DNA of 64,000 nucleotides. Source: Granulosicoccus sp045110515. GTDB taxonomy: Bacteria; Pseudomonadota; Gammaproteobacteria; Granulosicoccales; Granulosicoccaceae. A model generated the notes under the pieces. It was not told where the DNA came from, did not search any database, and saw nothing but the letters and a program-made list of their open reading frames with translations. Location: positions 1 to 64,000 of the forward strand of contig JBGCGD010000049.1 of the NCBI GenBank assembly GCA_045110515.1, read 5' to 3'. Shown one piece after another: positions 9,036-16,460 of this stretch (positions are counted from its first letter, which is position 1; each line of letters begins with the position of its first letter). Made by a program: the position numbers and the translations under genes.

Positions 9036-10289
9036 TTATTTTTTACACAATAATAGTTGACCGACATCCGTTCGCTCAAATCGGAATCCGGTTTCACAAT
9101 AACTCAAATAATACCGCCACATACGCATGAAACGTTCGTCAAACCCTTGGGATTGAACTTCTCTGGAAACCTGTTCAAATCGCTCACGCCAACGCTCTAG
9201 GGTTACCGCATAACTTTGTCCGAACCATTCAGTGTCGACCAATTCGAAACCTGCGTTGTCTATCAATTCCTTCAAGTGGGTTTTACTCGGGAGCATTCCT
9301 CCCGGGAATATATAGCGCTGAATAAAATCAGGACTTGCACGGTATTCATCAAATCGATCTTCAGCAATCGTGATGACTTGTAGCAGGGCTGTTCCACCCT
9401 GCTCCAACAGTTCATTGAGTTTCGCAAAATAAGTAGACCAATACTGCTCTCCAACCGCTTCGAACATTTCTATTGAAACGATGTGATCATATTTACCTTC
9501 CACATGCCTGTAATCCTGATGACGGAATTCAGTGCTACCTCGTGCCTGTTCACCCTTGTTTATACTGTTCTTTTCGCGAGCGTAATTAAGCTGCTCGTGC
9601 GACAAGGAAATACCTTCTACGTGACAGGCCGTTTCATCAGCCAGCTTTCTGGCCATAGCGCCCCAACCGCACCCTATTTCCAACACACGTGCTTTCGGTT
9701 TAGGTGTCAGTACATTAACCACTCTCATGAGCTTTGAATCTTGAGCGCTCTCAAGTGATTCGTCGGCGCTGAACAATGCCGACGAATAGCTCATAGAAGG
9801 GTCGAGCCAAAGGCGGTAAAAATCATTGCCAAGGTCGTAGTGAAATTCGATATTGCGTTGACTGCCTTCCACTGAATTTCGGTTACGACCATGCCGGAGT
9901 ACATTCATCACACGAGAAAATTTTCCACCCGTTGTCATGGCAGAGACAGCATCCTCATTGTTCATGATGACAGTAAACAAGTTTCGTAGGCTGTCCGTAC
10001 TCCAGTCACCTCTTAAATAACTTTCGGCAAATCCGTTTTCACCCGAGTGAATCATCTGTTTGATCGGCTTAAAATTACTGAGCACAATATGAGCGTTCTG
10101 TGAGGGGTCATTGTGAGCATGTCCGTGACGGGAAATGTGCCCGTCCGGCCAGGTGACACTAAGCTGTCCCACGGAAATACCATCGAGCAGCCGATCGAAT
10201 CTGCGCCCGATGATACTGCCCAGACTTTGCTGTAAGCGATAGGCTAACGGCAACGATGGGCCAATAGGTTGGTTTTCTAACTCAGACAT
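9036..10289 (-). CDS. cfa: Cyclopropane-fatty-acyl-phospholipid synthase family methyltransferase
   Basis: The 417-residue SAM-dependent enzyme has the family hallmarks: NIEFHYDLGNDFYRLWLDPSMSYS, the SAM site VLEIGCGWGAMARKLAD, VEGISLSHEQLNYARE, and IFPGGMLPS. Members transfer a methyl or methylene group to the double bond of unsaturated membrane phospholipid acyl chains at the inner membrane. It is the last gene of an operon with an FAD oxidase and a DUF1365 gene, divergent from rpoE-chrR. In Rhodobacter, genes of these families belong to the singlet-oxygen sigma regulon and some are linked to furan fatty acids, so the product may be a modified methyl or furan fatty acid rather than a plain cyclopropane. 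That last point is inference from context. Confidence 0.9.
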   Translation of the reverse strand: MSELENQPIGPSLPLAYRLQQSLGSIIGRRFDRLLDGISVGQLSVTWPDGHISRHGHAHNDPSQNAHIVLSNFKPIKQMIHSGENGFAESYLRGDWSTDSLRNLFTVIMNNEDAVSAMTTGGKFSRVMNVLRHGRNRNSVEGSQRNIEFHYDLGNDFYRLWLDPSMSYSSALFSADESLESAQDSKLMRVVNVLTPKPKARVLEIGCGWGAMARKLADETACHVEGISLSHEQLNYAREKNSINKGEQARGSTEFRHQDYRHVEGKYDHIVSIEMFEAVGEQYWSTYFAKLNELLEQGGTALLQVITIAEDRFDEYRASPDFIQRYIFPGGMLPSKTHLKELIDNAGFELVDTEWFGQSYAVTLERWRERFEQVSREVQSQGFDERFMRMWRYYLSYCETGFRFERTDVGQLLLCKK

Positions 10290-10321
10290 TGTGATGTAAT
10301 TTGGTGACGTTTTATTGTGGT

Positions 10322-11080
10322 CTAGCTGGAACCCTTAGGCTGATGCTTAAACCAAGGAACGCCTTTCATATAGAGTCGAAGTGCTTCCCAGTGAATACCA
10401 AGAACAACTTTTGCACTCAGCAACGGAAACACCATAAAGAATTTTAGCAAACGAGAGGCTGTCAATTCCTGCTTACTCGCCGTATAACTCGCTGTAATAA
10501 GTAGCCCGTCTTCATCGTTGGCCCTTATCACGATGACCTGCCGCTCGTCAGGCTGGTTGAGACGAAACTGATAGGACATATTCATGTGCGCAAACGGTGA
10601 TACGAAAAGCTCTTTGTCAGCAGACTGGTTTATCCACTCTGACGATTGCGCCTCTGTGGATACCGGTAGTACATAGGCGTGCCTCTCACCGAACGTATTA
10701 TGCACCTCGTGCACTACCGCGAAACAGTGTCCTTCGGAGTCCAGACAATAAAATAAGCTCAAAGGATTGAAGACAAAACCCAGTATTCGGGGGTAGCAAC
10801 TCAACAAGACACGCGATGGAGATTTTTCGATACCCGCCTCAGAAAGCTTCCGAGCAATGTAGTCAACAAGCGGCTCATCCTTATGCTCACCAAAATCGGT
10901 ATCGTGGAATCCGAACAAATTGAATCGATTGTGAGAAAATAGCCAAAGTGTGGAATCCAGTGACTCTACTTCGGACAAATCAAGCAACAATGTAAACACG
11001 GAGTACTTCAACACATGCTGCTTAGGTCGGTTTCTTCGATGAAAAACCTGCCCAGAGTAAAGACAACTCTTAAATCTCAC
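10322..11080 (-). CDS. DUF1365 family protein
   Basis: The 252-residue protein matches the DUF1365 family that habitually lies between an FAD-dependent amine-oxidase-like gene and a cfa-like gene. Recognisable stretches are HRRNRPKQHVLKYSVFTLLLDL, the acidic loop after it, RVLLSCYPRILGFVFNPLSLFYC and a conserved VVHEVHNTFGERHAY. The biochemical role is not established; the context suggests lipid modification under photo-oxidative stress. A hydrophobic stretch near residues 215-235 may associate with the membrane. The GTG start overlaps the TGA stop of the upstream oxidase gene by 4 bases, so translation is coupled, and cfa follows after 32 bases. Confidence 0.85.
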   Translation of the reverse strand: MRFKSCLYSGQVFHRRNRPKQHVLKYSVFTLLLDLSEVESLDSTLWLFSHNRFNLFGFHDTDFGEHKDEPLVDYIARKLSEAGIEKSPSRVLLSCYPRILGFVFNPLSLFYCLDSEGHCFAVVHEVHNTFGERHAYVLPVSTEAQSSEWINQSADKELFVSPFAHMNMSYQFRLNQPDERQVIVIRANDEDGLLITASYTASKQELTASRLLKFFMVFPLLSAKVVLGIHWEALRLYMKGVPWFKHQPKGSS

Positions 11081-12420
11081 GCGGCAGCCTTGCGCACTTC
11101 AGTCAAGGTAGGCGTTGGCACAACGATGCGGCCCGAAGGATTTTCAACCTGCCACGGTCTTTGCAAACCGCCTAATTGTTCTGCAACGGCAAATCCGGCT
11201 TGAACGGCGTCTTCATGAAAACCTGAGCCGAAATAGCTTCCACAAAACCAGGTTCTGTTTTTACCCTGCAACGACCACAGAGACTGTTGAGCGTCCCAAG
11301 TTTCGGCGGTAAAGATGGGGTGTTGATATACCTGAGTTCGCAGGATTGTCTCAGCTGGGGGAGGCACTGATGGATTGAGCGTCACCATGTATTGAGTATC
11401 AGAGTCTATGTTTTGGAGTTTATTCATCCAATAGCTCAAGGAGACCTGCGAATGAGTATCCCCTGTATCTTCAACGTAATTCCAGCTACACCACGCCCGG
11501 CGACGTTTCGGCATAACGCTGGTGTCCGTGTGTAGGATGGCTAGATTCGATTCATATTCAAAGGTTGACAGTAAGCTTATTTCTTCGTTGGTCGGCATCT
11601 CCAGACATTCAAGCGCCTGATCAGCATGTGCTGCTATGACAACGTGATCTGCACTTATCTCCTGCCCCGCTCGGTCTCTGACGACAACATGGTCATCGTG
11701 ACGCTCAATGCTGCTTACCGCAAAATTAACAACAACTGCGTCCTCGCCCAATGACTGTTTTACGGCATTCACATACTGCTCGCTGCCACCCGTGACAGTA
11801 CGCCATTGTGGGCGATCGGTAATTTTGAGCAGTCCATGATTCTCGCAAAAGCGGATAAAGGAAGCTGCAGGATAGTCGAGCATACGTGTCTTTGATGTCG
11901 ACCAAATCGCTGCACCAAACGGCAGTAAATGATCCTGTATGAAGTCCCTCGAGTAGCCATGCTGCTGCAAATAATCCCCAAGCGACAGTTCTGAATCTTC
12001 AGGGATGTTGTTGGGCGCTTCTCGGTAGAACCTTAAAAGGTCTTTAAGCATCCGCCAGAATCTGGGCTTGAAGGGCATGGTTCTCTGCGCAAGCAACCCT
12101 AATGCAGGGCCGCCAGCGTATTCAAACCTTCCACTGTCTCTGGAGACCGCAAAGGACATATCACTGTCTTCTGTGGCCACGTTCATAGTTTTGAACCATT
12201 CGGTGAGATTTGGGTAGCTGGGCTCGTTGTAGACAATAAAGCCGGTATCAATTTTTTGTCCCTCGGCACCAGGGACCGTTGCCGTGTGGGCGTGCCCGCC
12301 CAGTCGGTCGTCTTTTTCCAACAACGTGACACGGTGCCGCTTTGACAGGAGCCACGCTGCCGATAATCCGGCCGCCCCGCTGCCAACAACGGCTATATGC
12401 AATCTACGATCTTGAATCAT
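11077..12420 (-). CDS. FAD-dependent amine-oxidase-like oxidoreductase of the DUF1365/cfa operon
   Basis: The 447-residue flavoprotein starts with a classic dinucleotide-binding motif, IAVVGSGAAGLSAAWLLSKRH (about residues 8-28), followed by LLEKDDRLGGHAHT. A substrate-binding middle domain follows and a C-terminal flavin contact region contains GSYFGSGFHEDAVQAG. This is the NAD/FAD-binding protein that accompanies DUF1365 and cfa in many bacteria and is often controlled by an ECF11 sigma factor. The likely substrate is a membrane fatty acyl chain, but this is inferred from the neighbours. The ATG at 12420 lies about 30 bases downstream of the expected start of transcription from the divergent promoter motif. 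Confidence 0.88.
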   Translation of the reverse strand: MIQDRRLHIAVVGSGAAGLSAAWLLSKRHRVTLLEKDDRLGGHAHTATVPGAEGQKIDTGFIVYNEPSYPNLTEWFKTMNVATEDSDMSFAVSRDSGRFEYAGGPALGLLAQRTMPFKPRFWRMLKDLLRFYREAPNNIPEDSELSLGDYLQQHGYSRDFIQDHLLPFGAAIWSTSKTRMLDYPAASFIRFCENHGLLKITDRPQWRTVTGGSEQYVNAVKQSLGEDAVVVNFAVSSIERHDDHVVVRDRAGQEISADHVVIAAHADQALECLEMPTNEEISLLSTFEYESNLAILHTDTSVMPKRRRAWCSWNYVEDTGDTHSQVSLSYWMNKLQNIDSDTQYMVTLNPSVPPPAETILRTQVYQHPIFTAETWDAQQSLWSLQGKNRTWFCGSYFGSGFHEDAVQAGFAVAEQLGGLQRPWQVENPSGRIVVPTPTLTEVRKAAA

Positions 12421-12461
12421 GGCGAAGAGTCTACTCTATCGTGTTGAACACAGTAAAATGC

Positions 12462-12487
12462 TACGCAGCCAGAATGCATAAAGATCA
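12462..12487 (-). promoter_or_regulatory. Candidate ECF sigma promoter for the oxidase-DUF1365-cfa operon
   Basis: Reading the minus strand, TGATCT (12487-12482) is followed after exactly 16 bases by CGTA (12465-12462). The motif matches in form and spacing the one pointing the other way toward rpoE. A TGATC-type -35 fits what I recall of RpoE/ChrR-controlled promoters. Transcription would begin about 35 bases before the oxidase ATG. Confidence 0.55.
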
Positions 12488-12512
12488 GATCCACGCGATT
12501 TTAAGTAGCGTA
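12487..12512 (+). promoter_or_regulatory. Candidate autoregulatory ECF sigma promoter for rpoE-chrR
   Basis: AGATCC (12487-12492), 16 bases, then CGTA (12509-12512). It shares one base with the divergent motif on the other strand, and the spacing is identical. If used, the mRNA would start only a few bases before the ATG at 12526, giving a nearly leaderless message, or the true start is the in-frame ATG at 12592. Confidence 0.55.
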
Positions 12513-12525
12513 TGACTAGATAAGA

Positions 12526-13140
12526 ATGAATACTTCAGCAACAACAGAACCCAAGCAGCAGAAGGATGCCGCCGCCACCTTGCGTAAACGCATGGGCGAC
12601 AATTTGGTCGCTATCGGAGAGCGCAAAGATGAAGCCGCGTTCGCCGACATCTATAGCTACTACGCGGGCCGCGTTAAGTCGTTCCTCATGGGTAAAGGCA
12701 TGACGGAGGAGATCTCCGAAGAACTGACCCAGGAGATCATGATCACGGTTTGGAGAAGAGCCGAGAGCTATGACCCTGCAAAAGCCGCTGCCAGCACCTG
12801 GCTGTTCACCATTGCCAGAAACCGGCGTATTGACTACCTTCGCGGGAACTCCCGGATAGAAGTGGAACTGGACGACGAAATGCTCGATGTCGACAACACA
12901 GAATCCGACTCGCAGGAAAAGTACGTCGATGATGAGCAGGCAGCTGTCCGCTTGAACGAAGCTTTAGAAAAATTGCCGCATGAGCAGCGGCAGGTCATGC
13001 ATTTATCGTATTTCCGTGGCCAGAGCCACGGTGCCATTGCCAAATGGTTAGATCTTCCGATTGGCACCGTTAAATCAAGAATCCGACTCGCCATGCAAGC
13101 CGTAAGGATTAGTCTGCAAAGCGATGGCGGAAACCTGTAA
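12526..13140 (+). CDS. rpoE: ECF sigma factor, RpoE/ECF11 type (singlet oxygen response)
   Basis: The 204-residue protein has sigma region 2 (about 40-105: EAAFADIYSYYAGRVKSFL, QEIMITVWRRAESYDP, ASTWLFTIARNRRIDYLR) and region 4 (about 145-195: LPHEQRQVMHLSYFRGQSH, IAKWLDLPIGTVKSRIRLAM), and no other domain. It is followed after 31 bases by a ChrR-type anti-sigma factor, which identifies it as the sigma factor that responds to singlet oxygen in Rhodobacter and Vibrio relatives. Homologues align best from residue 23 (MGDNLVAIGERKDEAAF), so ATG 12592 is a possible alternative start. Predicted targets are its own operon and the divergent lipid-modification operon. Confidence 0.9.
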   Translation: MNTSATTEPKQQKDAAATLRKRMGDNLVAIGERKDEAAFADIYSYYAGRVKSFLMGKGMTEEISEELTQEIMITVWRRAESYDPAKAAASTWLFTIARNRRIDYLRGNSRIEVELDDEMLDVDNTESDSQEKYVDDEQAAVRLNEALEKLPHEQRQVMHLSYFRGQSHGAIAKWLDLPIGTVKSRIRLAMQAVRISLQSDGGNL

Positions 13141-13171
13141 TGAGCCAACAAAACAGTAAAGTGAGTATTGT

Positions 13172-13831
13172 ATGAGCGTGTCGCATCATTTGACCGATGA
13201 AACCCTTCAAGACTATTCGGTCGGCAGCCTTAGCGTGGCGATGGAAACACTGGTGGCCTGCCACTTGACGGTTTGCCAGCATTGCCGGGACAGAGCGACT
13301 CTCGCCGATCAAATCGGCGGAGAAATGTTCGATCAGTTCGAAGCAGCGCCTATGGCGCAAACACCTGAGCAATTACTCAAGCAAGCGAACATGTTATCCG
13401 GCTCTCATGCGCCAAAGGTAACGCCGCAGCCCAAGCGCTCATTCAAAGATGTCCCCAGGCCATTGGCTCAGTTTCTCTCTGCAGAACTGGACGAATTGGA
13501 TTGGCGCCGAATCGCCCCTGGCATCAAACAAATCAATCTCAGCGAACAACATCGAAGAATGGGAGCTTTCAAGCTCCTGCACTTGGCACCGGGTGTTGTT
13601 TTAAGCGCTCACTCTCATAACGATAGAGAGCTCACCTATGTCGTCAAGGGCTCTTATCAAGATGAAATCGGAAGGTTCAAAGCCGGCGATATTGCAGACT
13701 TGGATGGAGAAGTTGCCCATCAACCGGTCGTCGACACGGATGAGCCTTGTATTGCGTTAATCGCCTCGCACTCCCCTGTTAAGTACAACGGGTTGTTCGG
13801 CAAAATTATGCAACCTTTCGTCGGAATTTAG
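13172..13831 (+). CDS. chrR: ChrR-type anti-sigma factor (zinc domain plus cupin)
   Basis: The 219-residue protein combines an N-terminal anti-sigma domain with zinc ligands HLTVCQHC (His31, Cys35, Cys38, with His5/His6 upstream), the same spacing as in Rhodobacter ChrR, and a C-terminal cupin domain with metal ligands in SAHSHNDRE (His147, His149, Glu153) and VAHQP (His183). ChrR binds the sigma factor in the cytoplasm and releases it when singlet oxygen is present; the cupin domain is needed for the response to the oxidant. All expected metal ligands are present, so the protein should be functional. It is co-transcribed with rpoE and followed by a stem-loop. Confidence 0.92.
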   Translation: MSVSHHLTDETLQDYSVGSLSVAMETLVACHLTVCQHCRDRATLADQIGGEMFDQFEAAPMAQTPEQLLKQANMLSGSHAPKVTPQPKRSFKDVPRPLAQFLSAELDELDWRRIAPGIKQINLSEQHRRMGAFKLLHLAPGVVLSAHSHNDRELTYVVKGSYQDEIGRFKAGDIADLDGEVAHQPVVDTDEPCIALIASHSPVKYNGLFGKIMQPFVGI

Positions 13832-13837
13832 AATCAA

Positions 13838-13859
13838 GGGCATCGCACAAGCGATGCCC
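13838..13859. terminator. Perfect 9-bp stem-loop between convergent chrR and rfbB
   Basis: GGGCATCGC, loop ACAA, GCGATGCCC. It lies between the stops of chrR (+) and rfbB (-). There is no strong T run on either side, so its efficiency as a terminator is uncertain; it may serve both directions. Confidence 0.55.
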
Positions 13860-13877
13860 AAGAATGCTATTTAACAA

Positions 13878-14957
13878 TTACGCGGTTCTGTAGCTGCCGT
13901 CTAAGACTGACTGCCACCAAGTTGGGTTGTCCAAGTACCAATCCAAGGTCTTTTCTATTCCCACTTCAAACGACACCGCGGGTTCGTAGCCGAGCTCATC
14001 TCGAATACGCTTCGTATCTATGGCATAGCGAAAGTCATGGCCGGCCCTGTCGGTGACATACGTAATCAGTGAGTCACAGTGCTGCTGTTTAGAGGCAGGA
14101 CAATCGGGATAAGCACTTTGAAGATTTGCGTTATCAGCAAACCGGTTATCCATAAGCTTACAAATCAAATTGACGATATCAATGTTGGTCCATTCGTTGA
14201 CGCCGCCAATGTTGTACGTTTCGCCTATCTGTCCTTTATTAAGTACTTTCTCAATACCCCGAGCATGATCTTCGACGTATAACCAATCGCGGATATTTTT
14301 ACCATCACCATAGATGGGCAAGGCCTTGCCATGAAGCAAGTTAATAATAATCAGTGGTATCAGCTTTTCGGGAAAATGGTACGGGCCATAGTTATTCGAA
14401 CAATTACTGGTCGTGACATTCAAGCCATACGTGTGATGATAAGAACGCACTAAAAAATCAGAGGCCGCTTTACTCGCAGAATATGGCGAATTAGGGGCAT
14501 AAGCTGTTGTTTCAGTAAATGCCGGATCTTCCATACTGAGCGTGCCGTAAACCTCATCAGTCGAGACGTGATGAAATCTGTGCTCATCCGGTGCTAAGCC
14601 TTCCGTCTGCCATACAGCTCTGGCAGCTTTAAGAAGGCTGTGAGTACCCAGGATATTGGCTTCAATAAATGCATCAGGCCCTTCGATGGACCGATCAACA
14701 TGACTCTCTGCCGCAAAATGCACCACTGTCGTAAGCTTGTGCTCACGCAGCAGCTGTTTCATCGTTTCAGTTTCATTGATGTCACACTCAACCAATGAAC
14801 ACCGGTCGGACAATATGCCTTCTAAGTTGGCACGATTACCGGCGTACGTCATAGCATCAACAACAACAATGAAGTCATCGGGATACGTGTCTAGCCAATA
14901 GCGAACAAAATTGGCACCTATAAATCCGGCTGCGCCGGTAACCAACATACGTCTCAC
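13878..14957 (-). CDS. rfbB: dTDP-glucose 4,6-dehydratase
   Basis: The 359-residue short-chain dehydrogenase-type enzyme converts dTDP-glucose to dTDP-4-keto-6-deoxyglucose, the second step of dTDP-rhamnose synthesis. It shows the NAD site MLVTGAAGFIGANFVRYW, the family motif HFAAESHVDRSI, HVSTDEVYGTL and the catalytic YSASKAASDFLVRSY, then NCSNNYGPYHFPEKLIPL. The GTG start overlaps the rfbD stop by 4 bases; an in-frame ATG three codons on is also possible. It is the last gene of rfbCDB. The thymidylyltransferase gene rfbA is not here but about 26 kb away in the capsule locus. Confidence 0.95.
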   Translation of the reverse strand: MRRMLVTGAAGFIGANFVRYWLDTYPDDFIVVVDAMTYAGNRANLEGILSDRCSLVECDINETETMKQLLREHKLTTVVHFAAESHVDRSIEGPDAFIEANILGTHSLLKAARAVWQTEGLAPDEHRFHHVSTDEVYGTLSMEDPAFTETTAYAPNSPYSASKAASDFLVRSYHHTYGLNVTTSNCSNNYGPYHFPEKLIPLIIINLLHGKALPIYGDGKNIRDWLYVEDHARGIEKVLNKGQIGETYNIGGVNEWTNIDIVNLICKLMDNRFADNANLQSAYPDCPASKQQHCDSLITYVTDRAGHDFRYAIDTKRIRDELGYEPAVSFEVGIEKTLDWYLDNPTWWQSVLDGSYRTA

Positions 14958-15814
14958 ATGAGCTCCTTAAGCATTGTGCGTAGATCCTCTCGCCAATGTG
15001 CAGATTTGATGCCTAGGCGTTCCCACGTATGAGTAAGCTCTAAAACACTGTAGTGCGGTCGAGCCGCAGGTGTCGGATATTGTTCAGTGGTAAGCGGGTT
15101 GACAATAGCGTCGGCCTCCAGCAATCCCATACTCCGAGCCTCTTCGGCAATGGCGACGGCAAAATCGTACCAGCTGGCGGCACCTGCCCCGGTCCAATGC
15201 ATGACGCCCGCTGAGCGTTTTTCGGCGGCAACCCATAGCGCACGCGCCAATGAGTTTGCCCAAGTGGGGCTCCCAATTTGATCGGCTATAACGCCTACTT
15301 CGCCACGCTCCTTCATCAAACGAAGCATGGTTTTCACAAAATTGGCACCGTGGGAGGAATAAACCCACGCAGTACGAACAACCAGCGATGAATCAGGATT
15401 GTTATCAGCCAAAATTCGTTCACCGGCCAACTTCGTTTTTCCATAAACACTGACGGGATCAACGTCAGAGTTTTCAACGAACGGTGAACCGTCTCCTTTG
15501 CCAAAGACAAAATCTGTTGAGACGTGAATCAGGTGAGCATTTAATTCAGATGCCGCAATTGAGAGAGTTTCAACAGCATGGGTGTTGACTGCCGCAGCCA
15601 TCTCTTGCTCTGTCTCGGCTTTATCCACCGCCGTATAGGCCGCGGCGTTGATGATGACATCCGGTGCAAGTTGGCGAAGCTCACTTAGCACCCGCTCACG
15701 ATCCGTGATATCCAAACGCTCGGCTACGGTGAGCAGGTTAACGTGTGCCGGCTGTGTTCTTAGCAATTCCCAGTGAAGTTGTCCGCTGGCACTGCCGGTT
15801 ATAAAGACATTCAT
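14954..15814 (-). CDS. rfbD: dTDP-4-dehydrorhamnose reductase
   Basis: This 286-residue reductase performs the last step to dTDP-L-rhamnose with NAD(P)H. The start MNVFITGSASGQLHWELL carries the nucleotide-binding loop (GSASGQL, a variant of GxxGQLG). Other marks are DVIINAAAYTAVDKAE, LIHVSTDFVFGKG, and the catalytic YGKTKLAGE, followed by VVRTAWVYSSHGANFVKTML. The ATG overlaps the rfbC stop by one base and its own stop overlaps the rfbB start, which shows tight coupling in rfbCDB. Confidence 0.94.
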   Translation of the reverse strand: MNVFITGSASGQLHWELLRTQPAHVNLLTVAERLDITDRERVLSELRQLAPDVIINAAAYTAVDKAETEQEMAAAVNTHAVETLSIAASELNAHLIHVSTDFVFGKGDGSPFVENSDVDPVSVYGKTKLAGERILADNNPDSSLVVRTAWVYSSHGANFVKTMLRLMKERGEVGVIADQIGSPTWANSLARALWVAAEKRSAGVMHWTGAGAASWYDFAVAIAEEARSMGLLEADAIVNPLTTEQYPTPAARPHYSVLELTHTWERLGIKSAHWREDLRTMLKELM

Positions 15815-16362
15815 TAGTCAAACGTATCGCACTGAGCCAGAAGAAGTCCGTCAGCATCTTTTGCAGCAAGCAAGGGCTCGGCGCCATTGATCAAAGGCCA
15901 GTCGATTCCAACTGCCGGGTCATTCCAGATCAAGCTTCGTTCAAATTCAGGCGAATAGTATTCGGTGCACTTGTATTGAAAGTCTGCAGATTCTGAAACA
16001 ACGTAAAAGCCATGAGCAAAGCCTGCAGGCACCCATAATTGCCGCTTGTTGGATTCAGAGAGCAATACACCCATCCATTGACCGAACTGCTTAGAAGACT
16101 TTCGCATATCAACTGCGACATCAAAGACCTCTCCACTCGTGACACGCACAAGCTTTCCCTGTGCATTCTTTATCTGATAGTGAAGGCCGCGAAGCACACC
16201 CTGAGAAGAGCGGCTGTGATTATCCTGTACAAATGTTGTGGGCAAACCATGCTCCTCAAACATTTGCTGATTCCAGGATTCCATGAAGAATCCCCGGTCA
16301 TCACCGAATACTTTGGGTTCAATAATTTTTACTGAATCCAGTGCTGTGTCAATTATCTGCAT
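15814..16362 (-). CDS. rfbC: dTDP-4-dehydrorhamnose 3,5-epimerase
   Basis: The 182-residue cupin-fold epimerase converts dTDP-4-keto-6-deoxyglucose to its L-lyxo isomer. It shows PKVFGDDRGFFMESWNQ, FVQDNHSRSSQGVLRGLHYQ with the catalytic histidine, GKLVRVTSGEVFDVAVD, and WVPAGFAHGFYV. Length is normal. It is the first gene of rfbCDB, so a promoter should lie in the 98 bases upstream; I found no clear -10/-35 there. Confidence 0.95.
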   Translation of the reverse strand: MQIIDTALDSVKIIEPKVFGDDRGFFMESWNQQMFEEHGLPTTFVQDNHSRSSQGVLRGLHYQIKNAQGKLVRVTSGEVFDVAVDMRKSSKQFGQWMGVLLSESNKRQLWVPAGFAHGFYVVSESADFQYKCTEYYSPEFERSLIWNDPAVGIDWPLINGAEPLLAAKDADGLLLAQCDTFD

Positions 16363-16409
16363 ACCGACAGTGAATAGCCTACGAAGAGGTTCATTTCAAG
16401 CACGGGATG

Positions 16410-16439
16410 TTCCAGCCAGCAAACGGGGGCTAGCTGGAA
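16410..16439. other. Stem-loop upstream of rfbC and downstream of the DAO-GcvT gene
   Basis: TTCCAGC (16410-16416) pairs with GCTGGAA (16433-16439), with a further inner AGC/GCT pairing. No T run follows on the minus strand, so termination of the upstream gene here is uncertain. Confidence 0.35.
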
Positions 16440-16460
16440 ACAAGAATAAGGCGTCGTGCC

